Source: Candidatus Hydrothermus pacificus (GTDB lineage: Bacteria > Hydrothermota > Hydrothermia > Hydrothermales > Hydrothermaceae). From it: DNA of 64,000 nt. The stretch spans positions 143,526 to 207,525 of the forward strand of contig MTOH01000002.1 in assembly GCA_002011615.1 (NCBI GenBank). Reading direction: 5' to 3'. The notes under the pieces are model-generated. The model saw only the letters and a list, made by a program, of their open reading frames with translations. It made no database searches and was not told the origin of the DNA. The position numbers and the translations under genes were made by a program. How positions within the stretch are numbered: position 1 is the first letter of the stretch; each line of letters begins with the position of its first letter. This document shows, in pieces, positions 9,045 through 16,956 of the stretch.

Positions 9045-9948
9045 GGAGCAGAAGTCCTAAAAGGGGTAAAAATATTTCTATGTTTGATGTTATTGAAAGT
9101 CCTGTTCCACCATCCTGAGTGGGCCGCAGAACAACATTTTGTATGGGTCTGTAATGTTGAATCTGGTCTATATTGCAGGCTGTGAATTTCTTTACCTCAA
9201 AGCCGAGATTTCTGACAACAGAAAGTGCCTTTAAAAACACCTCTGGCATTATAACCGCTGATGCAATGTTTAAAATAACTCCCTGTTCAATATTTGATAT
9301 TATTTCACAGAACCTCTGAAAATCCCTGAATGTTCCATATCCTATATCCTCTCCCTTTGCAAGGGGATGAATATGGGTTATATCGGTTCCAACTGCCACA
9401 TGAAAGGTCATGGGTATTTCCAGTTTATATAAATTATAAAGCAGGGAATATTTCTTAAAAGGAGGATTTATCTGCTCAAGATATTCAGGAATTATCTCTC
9501 CCATCCCTTTTCCTTCTTTTCTTCCCCTTTCAAGTGCTTCTGCAAAAAACTTTCCTGTTTCCTCTGCCATTCCGAATCTTCCGTCCTTTATTGTTTCTTT
9601 TACATCCTCAGAAGTTTCTCCTATGAGTGCAATTTCAACATCGTGTATTGCAACAGCACCCTGACCAGCAAGATGGGTTAAAAACTTTTCTTTTGCAAGT
9701 TCTATAAGCAGAGGAGCAAGCCCGCATTTGATAACCGCATCTCCTATCATCCAGATTATCGGCTTTTTATTTTTCCTTGCAATTTTCATTCTTTCAACAA
9801 GCGTTCTGAGTTCGTTTGCCTTGAAAACATCAGGAAGCAGGTCAGGAAATTTCTGCTTTTCGAGTTTTATAAAATCAGAAACCTTTAATTTATTCTTCCT
9901 CTTTTTTATTGAATAAGTCTTTATATTTTTCCATTTGAATTCTTTCAT
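9031..9948 (-). CDS. Deoxyhypusine-synthase-like protein of unknown function
   Basis: A 305-residue protein matching the bacterial family that resembles deoxyhypusine synthase. Conserved stretches are PIIWMIGDAVIKCGLAPLL, GQGAVAIHDVEIALIG, FGMAEETG, FHVAVGTDITHIHP and AVIMPEVFLKAL. The eukaryotic catalytic Lys region is not recognisable, and bacteria lack eIF5A, so the substrate is something else. I chose ATG 9948 over the longer frame from 9990 because GGAGG lies six bases ahead of it. This leaves one base after the upstream gene's stop. It is the fifth gene of a six-gene operon. Confidence 0.7.
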   Translation of the reverse strand: MKEFKWKNIKTYSIKKRKNKLKVSDFIKLEKQKFPDLLPDVFKANELRTLVERMKIARKNKKPIIWMIGDAVIKCGLAPLLIELAKEKFLTHLAGQGAVAIHDVEIALIGETSEDVKETIKDGRFGMAEETGKFFAEALERGRKEGKGMGEIIPEYLEQINPPFKKYSLLYNLYKLEIPMTFHVAVGTDITHIHPLAKGEDIGYGTFRDFQRFCEIISNIEQGVILNIASAVIMPEVFLKALSVVRNLGFEVKKFTACNIDQIQHYRPIQNVVLRPTQDGGTGLSITSNIEIFLPLLGLLLLEKI

Positions 9949-9949
9949 T

Positions 9950-11245
9950 TTATTCCTCCACCAGATTCTCCCCCTCAATTCCCCATGCATCTTTATTCAT
10001 AATCTTTAAAATCGTGGGTAATATATCTTTTAATGCGGGTCTTTTTTTAATTTTATGATTTTTTATGAATAAAAAGGCGTCGTGGTATGTATGCATCCCT
10101 TTTAGTTCTGAGTTATAAAATATGTTTTTGTCCCTTATGTTTGCCTTTAAATCAAACCCATCATAGGGAATTAATAAGTATTCAGGAGGGTTTCCCTGCG
10201 GATTTTCCCCAAATATCTCTTTTTTGCTTTTTATTTCCTTTATAACTTTTTTATCGTTAAACTTGAGATTTCTGAATACTTCAAACACTTCCTCCATTTT
10301 TGCCTTTATTTCGTCTTCATTAAATTTTGCTTTCGGTCTTTTCTCTTTTGAGTTTAAATATATTCTTCCGGGTATCATTGAAAAAGAGAGTGATGTTTCT
10401 CTTATATCCTGCATTGATTCGGGATTCTGATTTTCAAATTCTAAAATTTTATTTTCCATTAGTATTGCATTTACATTGACTTCTCTGTCAATTTCACAAA
10501 AACCATGGTCAGAAAGGATTATAAGTTCGGAATTTTCAGGAATTTTTGTTATAAGATTTCCCAGTTTTTCATCAAGAAACTTAAAGTAATCCAGAAGAAG
10601 TTTTTTGTCATCCATAAAAAAGTGGAATAGCCTGTCGGTCTCCATTATATGCAGAATATTTACCTCTGCCTTTTCCTTTAAAAATTCCTCCATAATTTGG
10701 AATCTTTTTCCTGTTGCAGAATAAATCTGATTTATGAATTCTTCTTTTTTTCCTTTCCTTGCAAGCCATGGGTCAACATCAAGAATGTATCCCTTTTTAA
10801 ACAGCATTTTTGATATATTTTCCGGAAATGTTCCTTTTTCAATTTTTGGTGCGAGGAATCCTGAAATCAAAATCCCCTTTATTTTAAAAACAGGATAGGT
10901 TATTGGTATATTTATTGAGACTATTTTTAAATCCTGAAAATAATCATAAAGAGTTTTTTTCTTTATGTCGTTGTAACCCGGAATAAATATATCATAGGAA
11001 AAGGGTTTTGGCTCTACAAATCCATAAAGTCCGTGTCCACCCGGATTCCATCCTGTAATGAAAGTTGTCCATGCAACCGATGAAATTGTGGGATGAACCG
11101 AATCCATCTGTGAAAAGGAGCCTTCTCTGGATATTTCTCTGAAATTCTTTAAAGCTCCATTTTCAATAAATTCTTTTAAAAGGGTATAGGGAGTTCCATC
11201 AAGCCCTATTATAAAGATTTTTTTAGATTTTTTGCCGAAGAACAT
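9950..11245 (-). CDS. Alkaline-phosphatase superfamily phosphodiesterase/nucleotide pyrophosphatase-like protein
   Basis: A 431-residue AlkP-superfamily protein. The metal site begins at IIGLDGTPY, HPTISSVAWTTFITGWNPGGHG supplies the nucleophilic Thr region, and ELIILSDHGF gives the later Asp-His pair. There is no signal peptide, so it probably acts in the cytoplasm or at the inner membrane face. Members cleave phosphate or sulfate esters or transfer head groups. It lies one base after sat and is followed immediately by the deoxyhypusine-synthase-like gene. Processing a product of Sat (APS or sulfated material) is a possible but untested role. Confidence 0.8.
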   Translation of the reverse strand: MFFGKKSKKIFIIGLDGTPYTLLKEFIENGALKNFREISREGSFSQMDSVHPTISSVAWTTFITGWNPGGHGLYGFVEPKPFSYDIFIPGYNDIKKKTLYDYFQDLKIVSINIPITYPVFKIKGILISGFLAPKIEKGTFPENISKMLFKKGYILDVDPWLARKGKKEEFINQIYSATGKRFQIMEEFLKEKAEVNILHIMETDRLFHFFMDDKKLLLDYFKFLDEKLGNLITKIPENSELIILSDHGFCEIDREVNVNAILMENKILEFENQNPESMQDIRETSLSFSMIPGRIYLNSKEKRPKAKFNEDEIKAKMEEVFEVFRNLKFNDKKVIKEIKSKKEIFGENPQGNPPEYLLIPYDGFDLKANIRDKNIFYNSELKGMHTYHDAFLFIKNHKIKKRPALKDILPTILKIMNKDAWGIEGENLVEE

Positions 11246-11246
11246 T

Positions 11247-12365
11247 TTACTCTTGAAGTTCCTCTTTTAAGACTTCGTAAACTTCTCTTCTCAGAATTTT
11301 TTCACCTGGAGCTTCACTATTTTTTATCATTTCCCTTATCTTTGTCATACTTATATTTTCTATGTAATCTTTGTCATGAGAACATGTTCTTGAAGAAACT
11401 ATTCCGTCACATTTTTTACAGTAAAATACTGAATAAACCTTTATTATTTCAATTCCGAGGTTGTCAAAATTTTCAAAAATCTCATGAGCCGCATAGGGAT
11501 GATAGTAATCTCCGACTCCTGCATGGTCCCTTCCCACAATAAAGTGGGTTGCACCGTAGTTTCTCCTTACAATTGCATGGAATACCGCTTCCTTTGGTCC
11601 TGCATATCTCATCCATGTGGAAAGACCTGAAAGGAATACCCTTTCTTGAGGAAAGTAATTTTTAATTAAAACTTCATAGGATTTTAAAATTGTGTCATTT
11701 GAAAAATCACCTTTCTTTTTTTTTCCCAGGATTGGTTGCACCAGAAGACCATCAGTTATTTCAAGGGCAAGCCTTTGAAGATGTTCATGCCCTCTGTGAG
11801 GCGCATTTCTTGTCTGAAATGCACATACTGTTTTCCATCCCCTTTCCTTAAATATTTTTCTTGTTTCACAGGGTTCGTATTCATGGGATTTAAAGGGATG
11901 TTCGGGTTTCTCAAGGAGTTTTATTTTGCCCCCGATAGCATATTCTCCTTTTCTTTTAAAATTCCATACCCCTGGATGTCTTTCATCCTTTGTTCCAAAG
12001 GTTTTTTCTGCAACATAATCAAGGTTCATTCTGTATTTATCTTCCACATCAATAAATCCGTAAGTTCTTTCTTTGAACTCAAGAAAGATTCTTTCACCTT
12101 TTTCTATTTTTTCAAAATTTTCTTTTTTAACCTGTAAAATAATCGGCAGAGTCCACGGGGTTCCGTCAGTAAATCTCATATTTTCAATAACTGATAGGAG
12201 TTCTTCTTGTTTCATAAATCCTCTTAAAGGTGTGAATGCTCCGATTGCTATCTTTTCAAGGTCAAAGATTATGTCTTCATCAACCTTTATTTTACTCGCC
12301 TTTTTCTCCTCTTCCAGAAATTTATTTTTTTCCTCATGAGAAACCTTTAAATTTACAAGTTCCAT
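11247..12365 (-). CDS. sat: Sulfate adenylyltransferase
   Basis: ATP sulfurylase makes adenosine 5'-phosphosulfate from ATP and sulfate, or runs in reverse. At 372 residues it is the single-domain prokaryotic form without an APS-kinase domain. QTRNAPHRGHEH is the HxxH nucleotide-binding motif, GLSTWMRYAGPKEAVFHA and GRDHAGVGDYY are also diagnostic, and CKKCDGIVSSRTC near the C-terminus looks like the zinc site of Thermus-type enzymes. No APS reductase, APS kinase or sulfate transporter lies in the window. Instead it sits between a glycosyltransferase and an AlkP-like gene, which is unusual for assimilatory or dissimilatory sulfur loci. Confidence 0.95.
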   Translation of the reverse strand: MELVNLKVSHEEKNKFLEEEKKASKIKVDEDIIFDLEKIAIGAFTPLRGFMKQEELLSVIENMRFTDGTPWTLPIILQVKKENFEKIEKGERIFLEFKERTYGFIDVEDKYRMNLDYVAEKTFGTKDERHPGVWNFKRKGEYAIGGKIKLLEKPEHPFKSHEYEPCETRKIFKERGWKTVCAFQTRNAPHRGHEHLQRLALEITDGLLVQPILGKKKKGDFSNDTILKSYEVLIKNYFPQERVFLSGLSTWMRYAGPKEAVFHAIVRRNYGATHFIVGRDHAGVGDYYHPYAAHEIFENFDNLGIEIIKVYSVFYCKKCDGIVSSRTCSHDKDYIENISMTKIREMIKNSEAPGEKILRREVYEVLKEELQE

Positions 12366-12367
12366 TA

Positions 12368-13246
12368 TTATTCCACCTCTTTTCCAAATGCCTGTGTAAA
12401 GTAGTTGTAAGCTGTTCCGAGAACAAGTCCTGCTGATAAAAAAGCCTTCTGAAAAATGTTTAATTTATAATGTTTTTTAAAGAAAAGATATATAGACCTT
12501 CTTAAAAAATATATTGATTTAATTCCGAGGTATTTTCTACTTTTACCGTGATAGTGGACAACACTTGCAGAGGGACAGTAATAAACCTTGTATCCCTTTT
12601 TTCTCATTCTATAACAGAGGTCCGTATCTTCGGCATAGAGGAAGAAATTTTCGTCAAACCCCCTTAATTCTTCTACAACATCTCTTTTTACAAGGAAAAA
12701 TGCTCCCATAAGGCTTTCTGTTTCTACTCTTCCATTCTTCTCATCTTCTAAATCGAGATACATAAATTCCTTTGTAACAGGGTTATCTTTAAAATATCTG
12801 GATAAGAAGGACCTTCTTCCAAAAAGAAGATATTTAAATCTTGGATATCTTCTACAGCCCGGCTGAAAAGAACCGTCCGGATTTAGAAGTTTTGGTCCCA
12901 CAGCACCCGCATTTCCGTCATTTTTCACCTCATCAATTAATTTTTTAAAGGTATCTGGAAAAACGACTATGTCAGGGTTTGCAAAAGCCACGAGATTTCC
13001 TTTTGCATATTTTAATCCGAGATTACACCCACCACCATAACCCCTGTTTTTGTCTGACTTTACAAAAATGAAATCCCTGTATTTCTTTTTTGCCCTTTCA
13101 AAAGAACCATCCTTTGATAAATTGTCAACAACTATTACCTCATGGGGTAGAGGAGGGGGATAAATTTTAACAGATTTTAAAAAATAATCTAAATATTTAC
13201 CACCATTAAAATTTACAACTATTATTGAGAGGAAGTCTTTTTCCAT
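12368..13246 (-). CDS. Family 2 glycosyltransferase (rhamnosyltransferase-like)
   Basis: A 292-residue GT-A fold enzyme. It starts FLSIIVVNFNGGKYLDYFL, has VVDNLSKDGS for nucleotide-sugar binding, and ANPDIVVFP as the metal-binding DxD-like element. FFLVKRDVVEELRGFDENFFLYAEDTDLCYR is split across the conserved acceptor loop and the ED catalytic pair. A C-terminal hydrophobic and basic segment suggests membrane association. It overlaps the bactofilin stop by one base and is followed two bases later by sat. It probably adds a sugar to a cell-surface polymer. Confidence 0.9.
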   Translation of the reverse strand: MEKDFLSIIVVNFNGGKYLDYFLKSVKIYPPPLPHEVIVVDNLSKDGSFERAKKKYRDFIFVKSDKNRGYGGGCNLGLKYAKGNLVAFANPDIVVFPDTFKKLIDEVKNDGNAGAVGPKLLNPDGSFQPGCRRYPRFKYLLFGRRSFLSRYFKDNPVTKEFMYLDLEDEKNGRVETESLMGAFFLVKRDVVEELRGFDENFFLYAEDTDLCYRMRKKGYKVYYCPSASVVHYHGKSRKYLGIKSIYFLRRSIYLFFKKHYKLNIFQKAFLSAGLVLGTAYNYFTQAFGKEVE

Positions 13247-13626
13247 TAAGTTTTCTTTGGGAGCTCTGGTTTTGGAGTAATTTCCTTACCCATTGAACAG
13301 CTTCCATTAAATGTAACACCTTCTTCAATTACAAGAATTTTACAGTTAATTTCGCCCTTAAAATTTGCTCCCTTTTCAAGTTCAACCCTATTTTCAGCCC
13401 AGAGTTTTCCCTCAAAGTTTCCTGCTATTACTGCATCTTTAACCTTTGCCTCATTGACTTTAACTTTCCCACCTTTGCCAACTATCAAAAGCCCTCTTAC
13501 ATTTATATTTCCATCAAAATCACCATCAACCCTCAAACCACCCGTGCATGTAAGGTCTCCTTTTGTTTTTGATTCACTTCCAAGATGAGTATCCAGTTTT
13601 TCAGAAGCTTCTTTTTTGTTCAACAT
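13246..13626 (-). CDS. Bactofilin (polymer-forming cytoskeletal protein)
   Basis: A 126-residue bactofilin. After a short polar N-terminus come repeated short strands with regular Gly and hydrophobics (DLTCTGGLRVDGDFDGNI, LLIVGKGGKVKVNEAKV, AVIAGNFEGKLWA). These form the right-handed beta-helix that self-assembles into non-polar filaments. Bactofilins position cell-wall and polysaccharide enzymes, so its place as first gene of an operon with a GT2 and an epimerase is consistent with surface-polymer assembly. AGGAGG precedes the ATG by six bases. Confidence 0.93.
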   Translation of the reverse strand: MLNKKEASEKLDTHLGSESKTKGDLTCTGGLRVDGDFDGNINVRGLLIVGKGGKVKVNEAKVKDAVIAGNFEGKLWAENRVELEKGANFKGEINCKILVIEEGVTFNGSCSMGKEITPKPELPKKT

Positions 13627-13649
13627 AATCCTCCTTTTTTAAGTTGATA

Positions 13650-13678
13650 ATTATAAAATATAATGAGAATAAAATCAA
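13650..13678 (-). promoter_or_regulatory. Promoter of the bactofilin-sat operon (TTGATT-17-TATAAT)
   Basis: On the minus strand TTGATT (13673-13678) and TATAAT (13650-13655) are 17 bases apart. The -10 ends 23 bases before the bactofilin ATG, leaving a short leader with AGGAGG. Confidence 0.7.
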
Positions 13679-13845
13679 TTTGAGATATTATTTTGATAGA
13701 GCGGTGAAGTTGAAAATTTACAGGGCTTTATTTATCCCTGCATTTATAGAAGGCATGATTGATTGAAAAAATATTTTAAAGTATGTGCAGGAAAATGATT
13801 GGTTTTGCCTTTGCATTTAAAGAATAAGGAGATTGAGGATAAAAT

Positions 13846-13874
13846 TTGAAAATTAAAAGAAATTCAGGTATAAT
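13846..13874 (+). promoter_or_regulatory. Leaderless promoter of the small-ORF/ERCC4-MNT-HEPN unit (TTGAAA-17-TATAAT)
   Basis: TTGAAA (13846-13851) and TATAAT (13869-13874) have the ideal 17-base spacing. The ATG at 13884 lies 9 bases after the -10, so transcription should begin at or within a base or two of the start codon. Confidence 0.7.
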
Positions 13875-13883
13875 TTAAATACT

Positions 13884-14012
13884 ATGAAGAAGACCCTTTA
13901 TTATATTCCTGTAAACGAGGGTCTAATATGGGATTACGAATGGAAAGAAGAAAATTATAAAATAAAACGGAAAGATTTTTTAATAGTATCTTACAAGGAT
14001 ATTAACCTATGA
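13884..14012 (+). CDS. Small 42-residue protein, leaderless, coupled to the ERCC4-MNT-HEPN gene
   Basis: An ATG nine bases downstream of an excellent promoter opens a 42-codon frame starting MKKTLYYIPVNEGLIWDYEW. It ends in TGA overlapping the next ATG (ATGA at 14009-14012), the usual sign of translational coupling. I see no Shine-Dalgarno. The peptide is mixed acidic/basic and aromatic-rich, with no signal or membrane segment; I do not recognise it. It may be a real small protein (for example a regulator or antidote of the downstream fusion) or a leader peptide that delivers ribosomes to the large gene. Confidence 0.55.
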   Translation: MKKTLYYIPVNEGLIWDYEWKEENYKIKRKDFLIVSYKDINL

Positions 14013-15598
14013 CACCGCAAAGGATAGAAATCCTCTGGATACTTGAAAAGACAGAAGATGAGAAGTTTCCTTACAGATTGAAAATAAAAAAGGGGGAAGA
14101 AATTTTATTATGTTTGAGGGTTCAGGATAAATGGCCCGGTCAAAAGGGAAATATCTTTTGTTTAAGAGAATATCCCGAAAATTACGAGAAGGAATATGAA
14201 GAAATAGAAAGGGTTTCAGTTAAGTCTTTTAAAAGAATAGGGAGAAAGATAGCGATAGTCCTTGATAGAAGTAAAAATAAAAGATGCGATTTTATATTTT
14301 TAAAGAAAAAATATAAAAGGAAGGAGGGAGAATATGAGCAAATTTTCTGGAGAACAGAGAAATTAATAAGAGAAAAACCGATAAGAGTTAGAATTTCTAC
14401 ATATTTAAAGGAACCTTTGAGTGTAGTGATAGATACTAATGAAAGATACCCGTGGAGATTTTCCGATTCTAAAATTATGCGTAAAAAACTTCCTATAGGA
14501 GATTATGCACTTTTTAAAGACGATAAAATGCTTGCGGTTATTGAAAGGAAAACCTTTGAAGACATTATAAGAGAATTTGACAAATTGCCTGCGTTTCATC
14601 AGAAACTTACAGAACTTGAATCTTATCAAAATTCTGCCCTTGTGATAGAAGTAAATTATTCCGATTTCTTAAATCCGAAAAAGTTAAAATATACATCTTC
14701 TGAGTTTACAAAGAAAGCGGTTGCGGAGATATTTGCTTTTCACCCATCTTTGAAAATAGTTTTTGCAGGAACAAGAAAAATGGCAAATGAATGGGCAATA
14801 AAATACTTTCGTTCAATAAAATCTCATGAAAGGGATTTTGAATTTGTAAAGGATATTATGGAAAAATACAGCATTACCCCTGTTCCCCGAAAGACGATTT
14901 TTAAAATAAGAAAAACACTGGAAGAAATCGTGAGTTTTACCAAGAAAGAATTAGGGAAAAATTTTCGTGCTCTTATCCTTTACGGCTCATGGGCAAAAGG
15001 AACTGCAAAGGAAGATTCTGATATAGATTTACTTCTTATTCTAAGTAAAAAAGAAAAGGATATTTTTGATAAAAAATTAAAAGTAATTGAAAAGATAGAG
15101 GAAAGATGGAGAATTTCCTTATCGGTTGCTTTATATGACGATTTTATAGAAGAGAAAATTCCTTTATATACTGCTGTTAAAAGAGAAGGATTTGTAATAG
15201 AAGGTGAAGTGGATATGAGAGTTGACGAAAGGCACCCGAGTATAAAGTATAAGAAATTCTTCAAAAGTTCAGAGGAATTTGAGAAAGACAAGATCAGGGC
15301 AGCAAAGGAGTTATATAAAAAGGGGCTTTACTCAGGAGTTTTTGATTTATGTTTCATTTCAGCAAAGCATGCAATTCAGGCATATCTTGCGATGAAAGGC
15401 AAAGGATTTACAAGTAAAGTTAAAACGCTTCTTTATTTTGCAGAAAAATACATAGATAAGAAAATTAAGGAAAGTTTTGAAGAACTCTTTGAATTGTATG
15501 TAGAATTTGAGTATAGAATGAAACTTCCTGATAAAAAATCTACAGAAAGAGCAATAGAACTTTCAAATAAGATAATGGAAATTTATTCAAGGATTTAA
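14009..15598 (+). CDS. ERCC4-type nuclease fused to MNT nucleotidyltransferase and HEPN domains
   Basis: A 529-residue three-module protein. Residues 1-130 form a beta-rich N-terminal region (DKWPGQKGNIFC, VLDRSKNKRCDFIF) like that of bacterial stand-alone ERCC4 proteins. Residues about 138-260 are an ERCC4/XPF nuclease domain: D142 in VIDTNERYPW, GDY at 164-166 and the catalytic E179-R180-K181...D185. Residues about 310-405 are a minimal nucleotidyltransferase with GSWAKGTAKEDSDIDLLL (GS motif at 326-327; Asp338 and Asp340). Residues about 428-529 are a helical HEPN domain of the MNT-partner type, without an obvious RxxxxH ribonuclease motif. MNT/HEPN are normally a two-gene toxin-antitoxin pair; here both are joined to a nuclease. 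Its start overlaps the upstream 42-codon ORF by ATGA. Confidence 0.85.
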   Translation: MTPQRIEILWILEKTEDEKFPYRLKIKKGEEILLCLRVQDKWPGQKGNIFCLREYPENYEKEYEEIERVSVKSFKRIGRKIAIVLDRSKNKRCDFIFLKKKYKRKEGEYEQIFWRTEKLIREKPIRVRISTYLKEPLSVVIDTNERYPWRFSDSKIMRKKLPIGDYALFKDDKMLAVIERKTFEDIIREFDKLPAFHQKLTELESYQNSALVIEVNYSDFLNPKKLKYTSSEFTKKAVAEIFAFHPSLKIVFAGTRKMANEWAIKYFRSIKSHERDFEFVKDIMEKYSITPVPRKTIFKIRKTLEEIVSFTKKELGKNFRALILYGSWAKGTAKEDSDIDLLLILSKKEKDIFDKKLKVIEKIEERWRISLSVALYDDFIEEKIPLYTAVKREGFVIEGEVDMRVDERHPSIKYKKFFKSSEEFEKDKIRAAKELYKKGLYSGVFDLCFISAKHAIQAYLAMKGKGFTSKVKTLLYFAEKYIDKKIKESFEELFELYVEFEYRMKLPDKKSTERAIELSNKIMEIYSRI

Positions 15599-15626
15599 TA
15601 AGGATGTAATTTAGGAGGTTTTGATT

Positions 15627-15701
15627 ATGTTTAAAAAATTATCTCCTATGTTTCTTGTAGATAATATCGATAAAGTGATAGAATGGTATGAAGTGAACTA
15701 A
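15627..15701 (+). pseudogene. Remnant of a VOC/glyoxalase-family gene (N-terminus only)
   Basis: AGGAGG at 15613-15618 precedes an ATG and the peptide MFKKLSPMFLVDNIDKVIEW, then a TAA after 24 codons. The LSPMFLVDNIDKVIEWYE pattern is the first strand-helix of glyoxalase/bleomycin-resistance proteins, which are normally about 120 residues. The rest is missing. Confidence 0.5.
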
Positions 15702-15761
15702 AATGAGAGTTAACATTCTACCGATGAAAGCTTCTTCTACACGAAAAGAAAAATTTCTTAA

Positions 15762-15893
15762 GGAGTTGAAAAAGAATATGTACTGATAAATGGAATACTT
15801 TGCAAATTATTGCAAAAGACAGGGTTCAAAACTTTAAAATTGAAACTGTACGACGGTTATATTTATGTAATTTGTAAGAAATTAAGGAGGTGA
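15762..15893 (+). pseudogene. Start-less 43-codon remnant, possibly the C-terminus of a methyltransferase-like protein
   Basis: An open frame without a usable start reads ...LLQKTGFKTLKLKLYDGYIY and ends at TGA 15891-15893. The GF-x-strand-strand pattern resembles the last strands of class I methyltransferases, but the assignment is weak. Between it and the VOC remnant lies another short frame ending at 15786, so this whole stretch looks like fused debris of several genes. Confidence 0.3.
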
Positions 15894-15895
15894 GT

Positions 15896-16147
15896 ATGGG
15901 ATTAATACTTACAATTTTGCTTATTGTGGGAAATAAGGAGGATATTAAGAAAATAAGTGAATACATAAGAAAAGGAATGACCGCTGTAACCGAAAAAAAC
16001 TACAGAGAGGGAATAAAATACTTTAAACTTGCTTTTGAAATGGATACAACTCAGGCACCTCTTGCTTACAACATTGCATGTTGTTATTCACTTTTAAATA
16101 TAAAAGATCCCGCAATTTCCTTGAAAAGAATGATGAATGGAAAATAA
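15896..16147 (+). CDS. Truncated TPR-repeat protein
   Basis: An 83-residue frame, with ATG 15896 chosen because AAGGAGG ends five bases ahead; a GTG at 15890 is also in frame. A hydrophobic N-terminus (MGLILTILLIV) is followed by one clear tetratricopeptide unit (KGMTAVTEKNYREGIKYFKL) and the first helix of a second (APLAYNIACCYSL). It stops where the second repeat should continue, so this is probably the 5' piece of a longer exported TPR protein. It lies in a run of gene remnants. Confidence 0.45.
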   Translation: MGLILTILLIVGNKEDIKKISEYIRKGMTAVTEKNYREGIKYFKLAFEMDTTQAPLAYNIACCYSLLNIKDPAISLKRMMNGK

Positions 16148-16179
16148 TACACGAACATTTTTCCTATATGCCAGGATAA

Positions 16180-16956
16180 ATGATTAAAATAAAAAATATA
16201 ACTTCTGAAAATATTGATGATTTTATAAAAATATGTATTCCTCCTGATAAACTCAAAGACAGAACTTTCATAAAGGGATTTGAAATAAAGAAAAAATGGA
16301 TTTTAAAGATGATTCAAAGGTATCAGAACATCGGAAAAATTGCCTATATTGATGAGAAACCGGTAGGAATGATTCAGTATGAACCTGTACCCGATAAGAA
16401 AATCATTGAAATAAATTGCGTTTTTGTTCCTGAAAAAGAATTTCAAAGAAAAGGAGTAGCAAAAAATCTTTTTAAAAGTTTTTTTAAAGAAGTAAATAGA
16501 CCGCAAAAATATTTTTACAATGAACCACCTGATGGAATTGTTGTATATGCTTTTCAGGTTCCTGGAAGATATCCCCAGCACCTTTTCTTTGAAAAAATTG
16601 GATTTAAAAGGGTTTATGAAGATAATCCTTATTTTCTTTATTACCCCCTGAAAAAAAATTTTATTTATAAACCTGAACAAAAATCCTATAAACCTGTTCC
16701 AGAAGATAAAAATAAGGTAATTATCTTTTATAATCCCTCATGCCCCTGGTCGATTTATTTTTCAAAGTTAATGAAGAAAAAAATTAAAGAAGTTTTACCT
16801 GACATTCCAATAATTATGTATAATAGATTTGAAGATAGAGAAGAGGTTATAAAGAGAGTAAACCCGCCTGATTGTATTATAAATACAAAAGAGATAAAAG
16901 CATTTGTTCTGGATGAAGAAAATTTTAAAAAAGAAGTTAAGGAGGCATTAATATGA
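16180..16956 (+). CDS. GNAT acetyltransferase with C-terminal YoaP-like thioredoxin-fold domain
   Basis: A 258-residue protein. Residues 1-150 are a GNAT N-acetyltransferase: acetyl-CoA binding at VPEKEFQRKGVAKNLFKSF, and FEKIGFKRVYED as the C-terminal strand-helix. Residues about 180-258 resemble the YoaP extension, starting VIIFYNPSCPWSIYFSKLM. This has a thioredoxin-like start but only one of the usual two redox cysteines (PSCPWS). YoaP-type proteins are common in clostridia and archaea and their substrate is unknown. The 3' end overlaps the DinB-family gene by four bases (ATGA), so the two are coupled. Confidence 0.82.
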   Translation: MIKIKNITSENIDDFIKICIPPDKLKDRTFIKGFEIKKKWILKMIQRYQNIGKIAYIDEKPVGMIQYEPVPDKKIIEINCVFVPEKEFQRKGVAKNLFKSFFKEVNRPQKYFYNEPPDGIVVYAFQVPGRYPQHLFFEKIGFKRVYEDNPYFLYYPLKKNFIYKPEQKSYKPVPEDKNKVIIFYNPSCPWSIYFSKLMKKKIKEVLPDIPIIMYNRFEDREEVIKRVNPPDCIINTKEIKAFVLDEENFKKEVKEALI

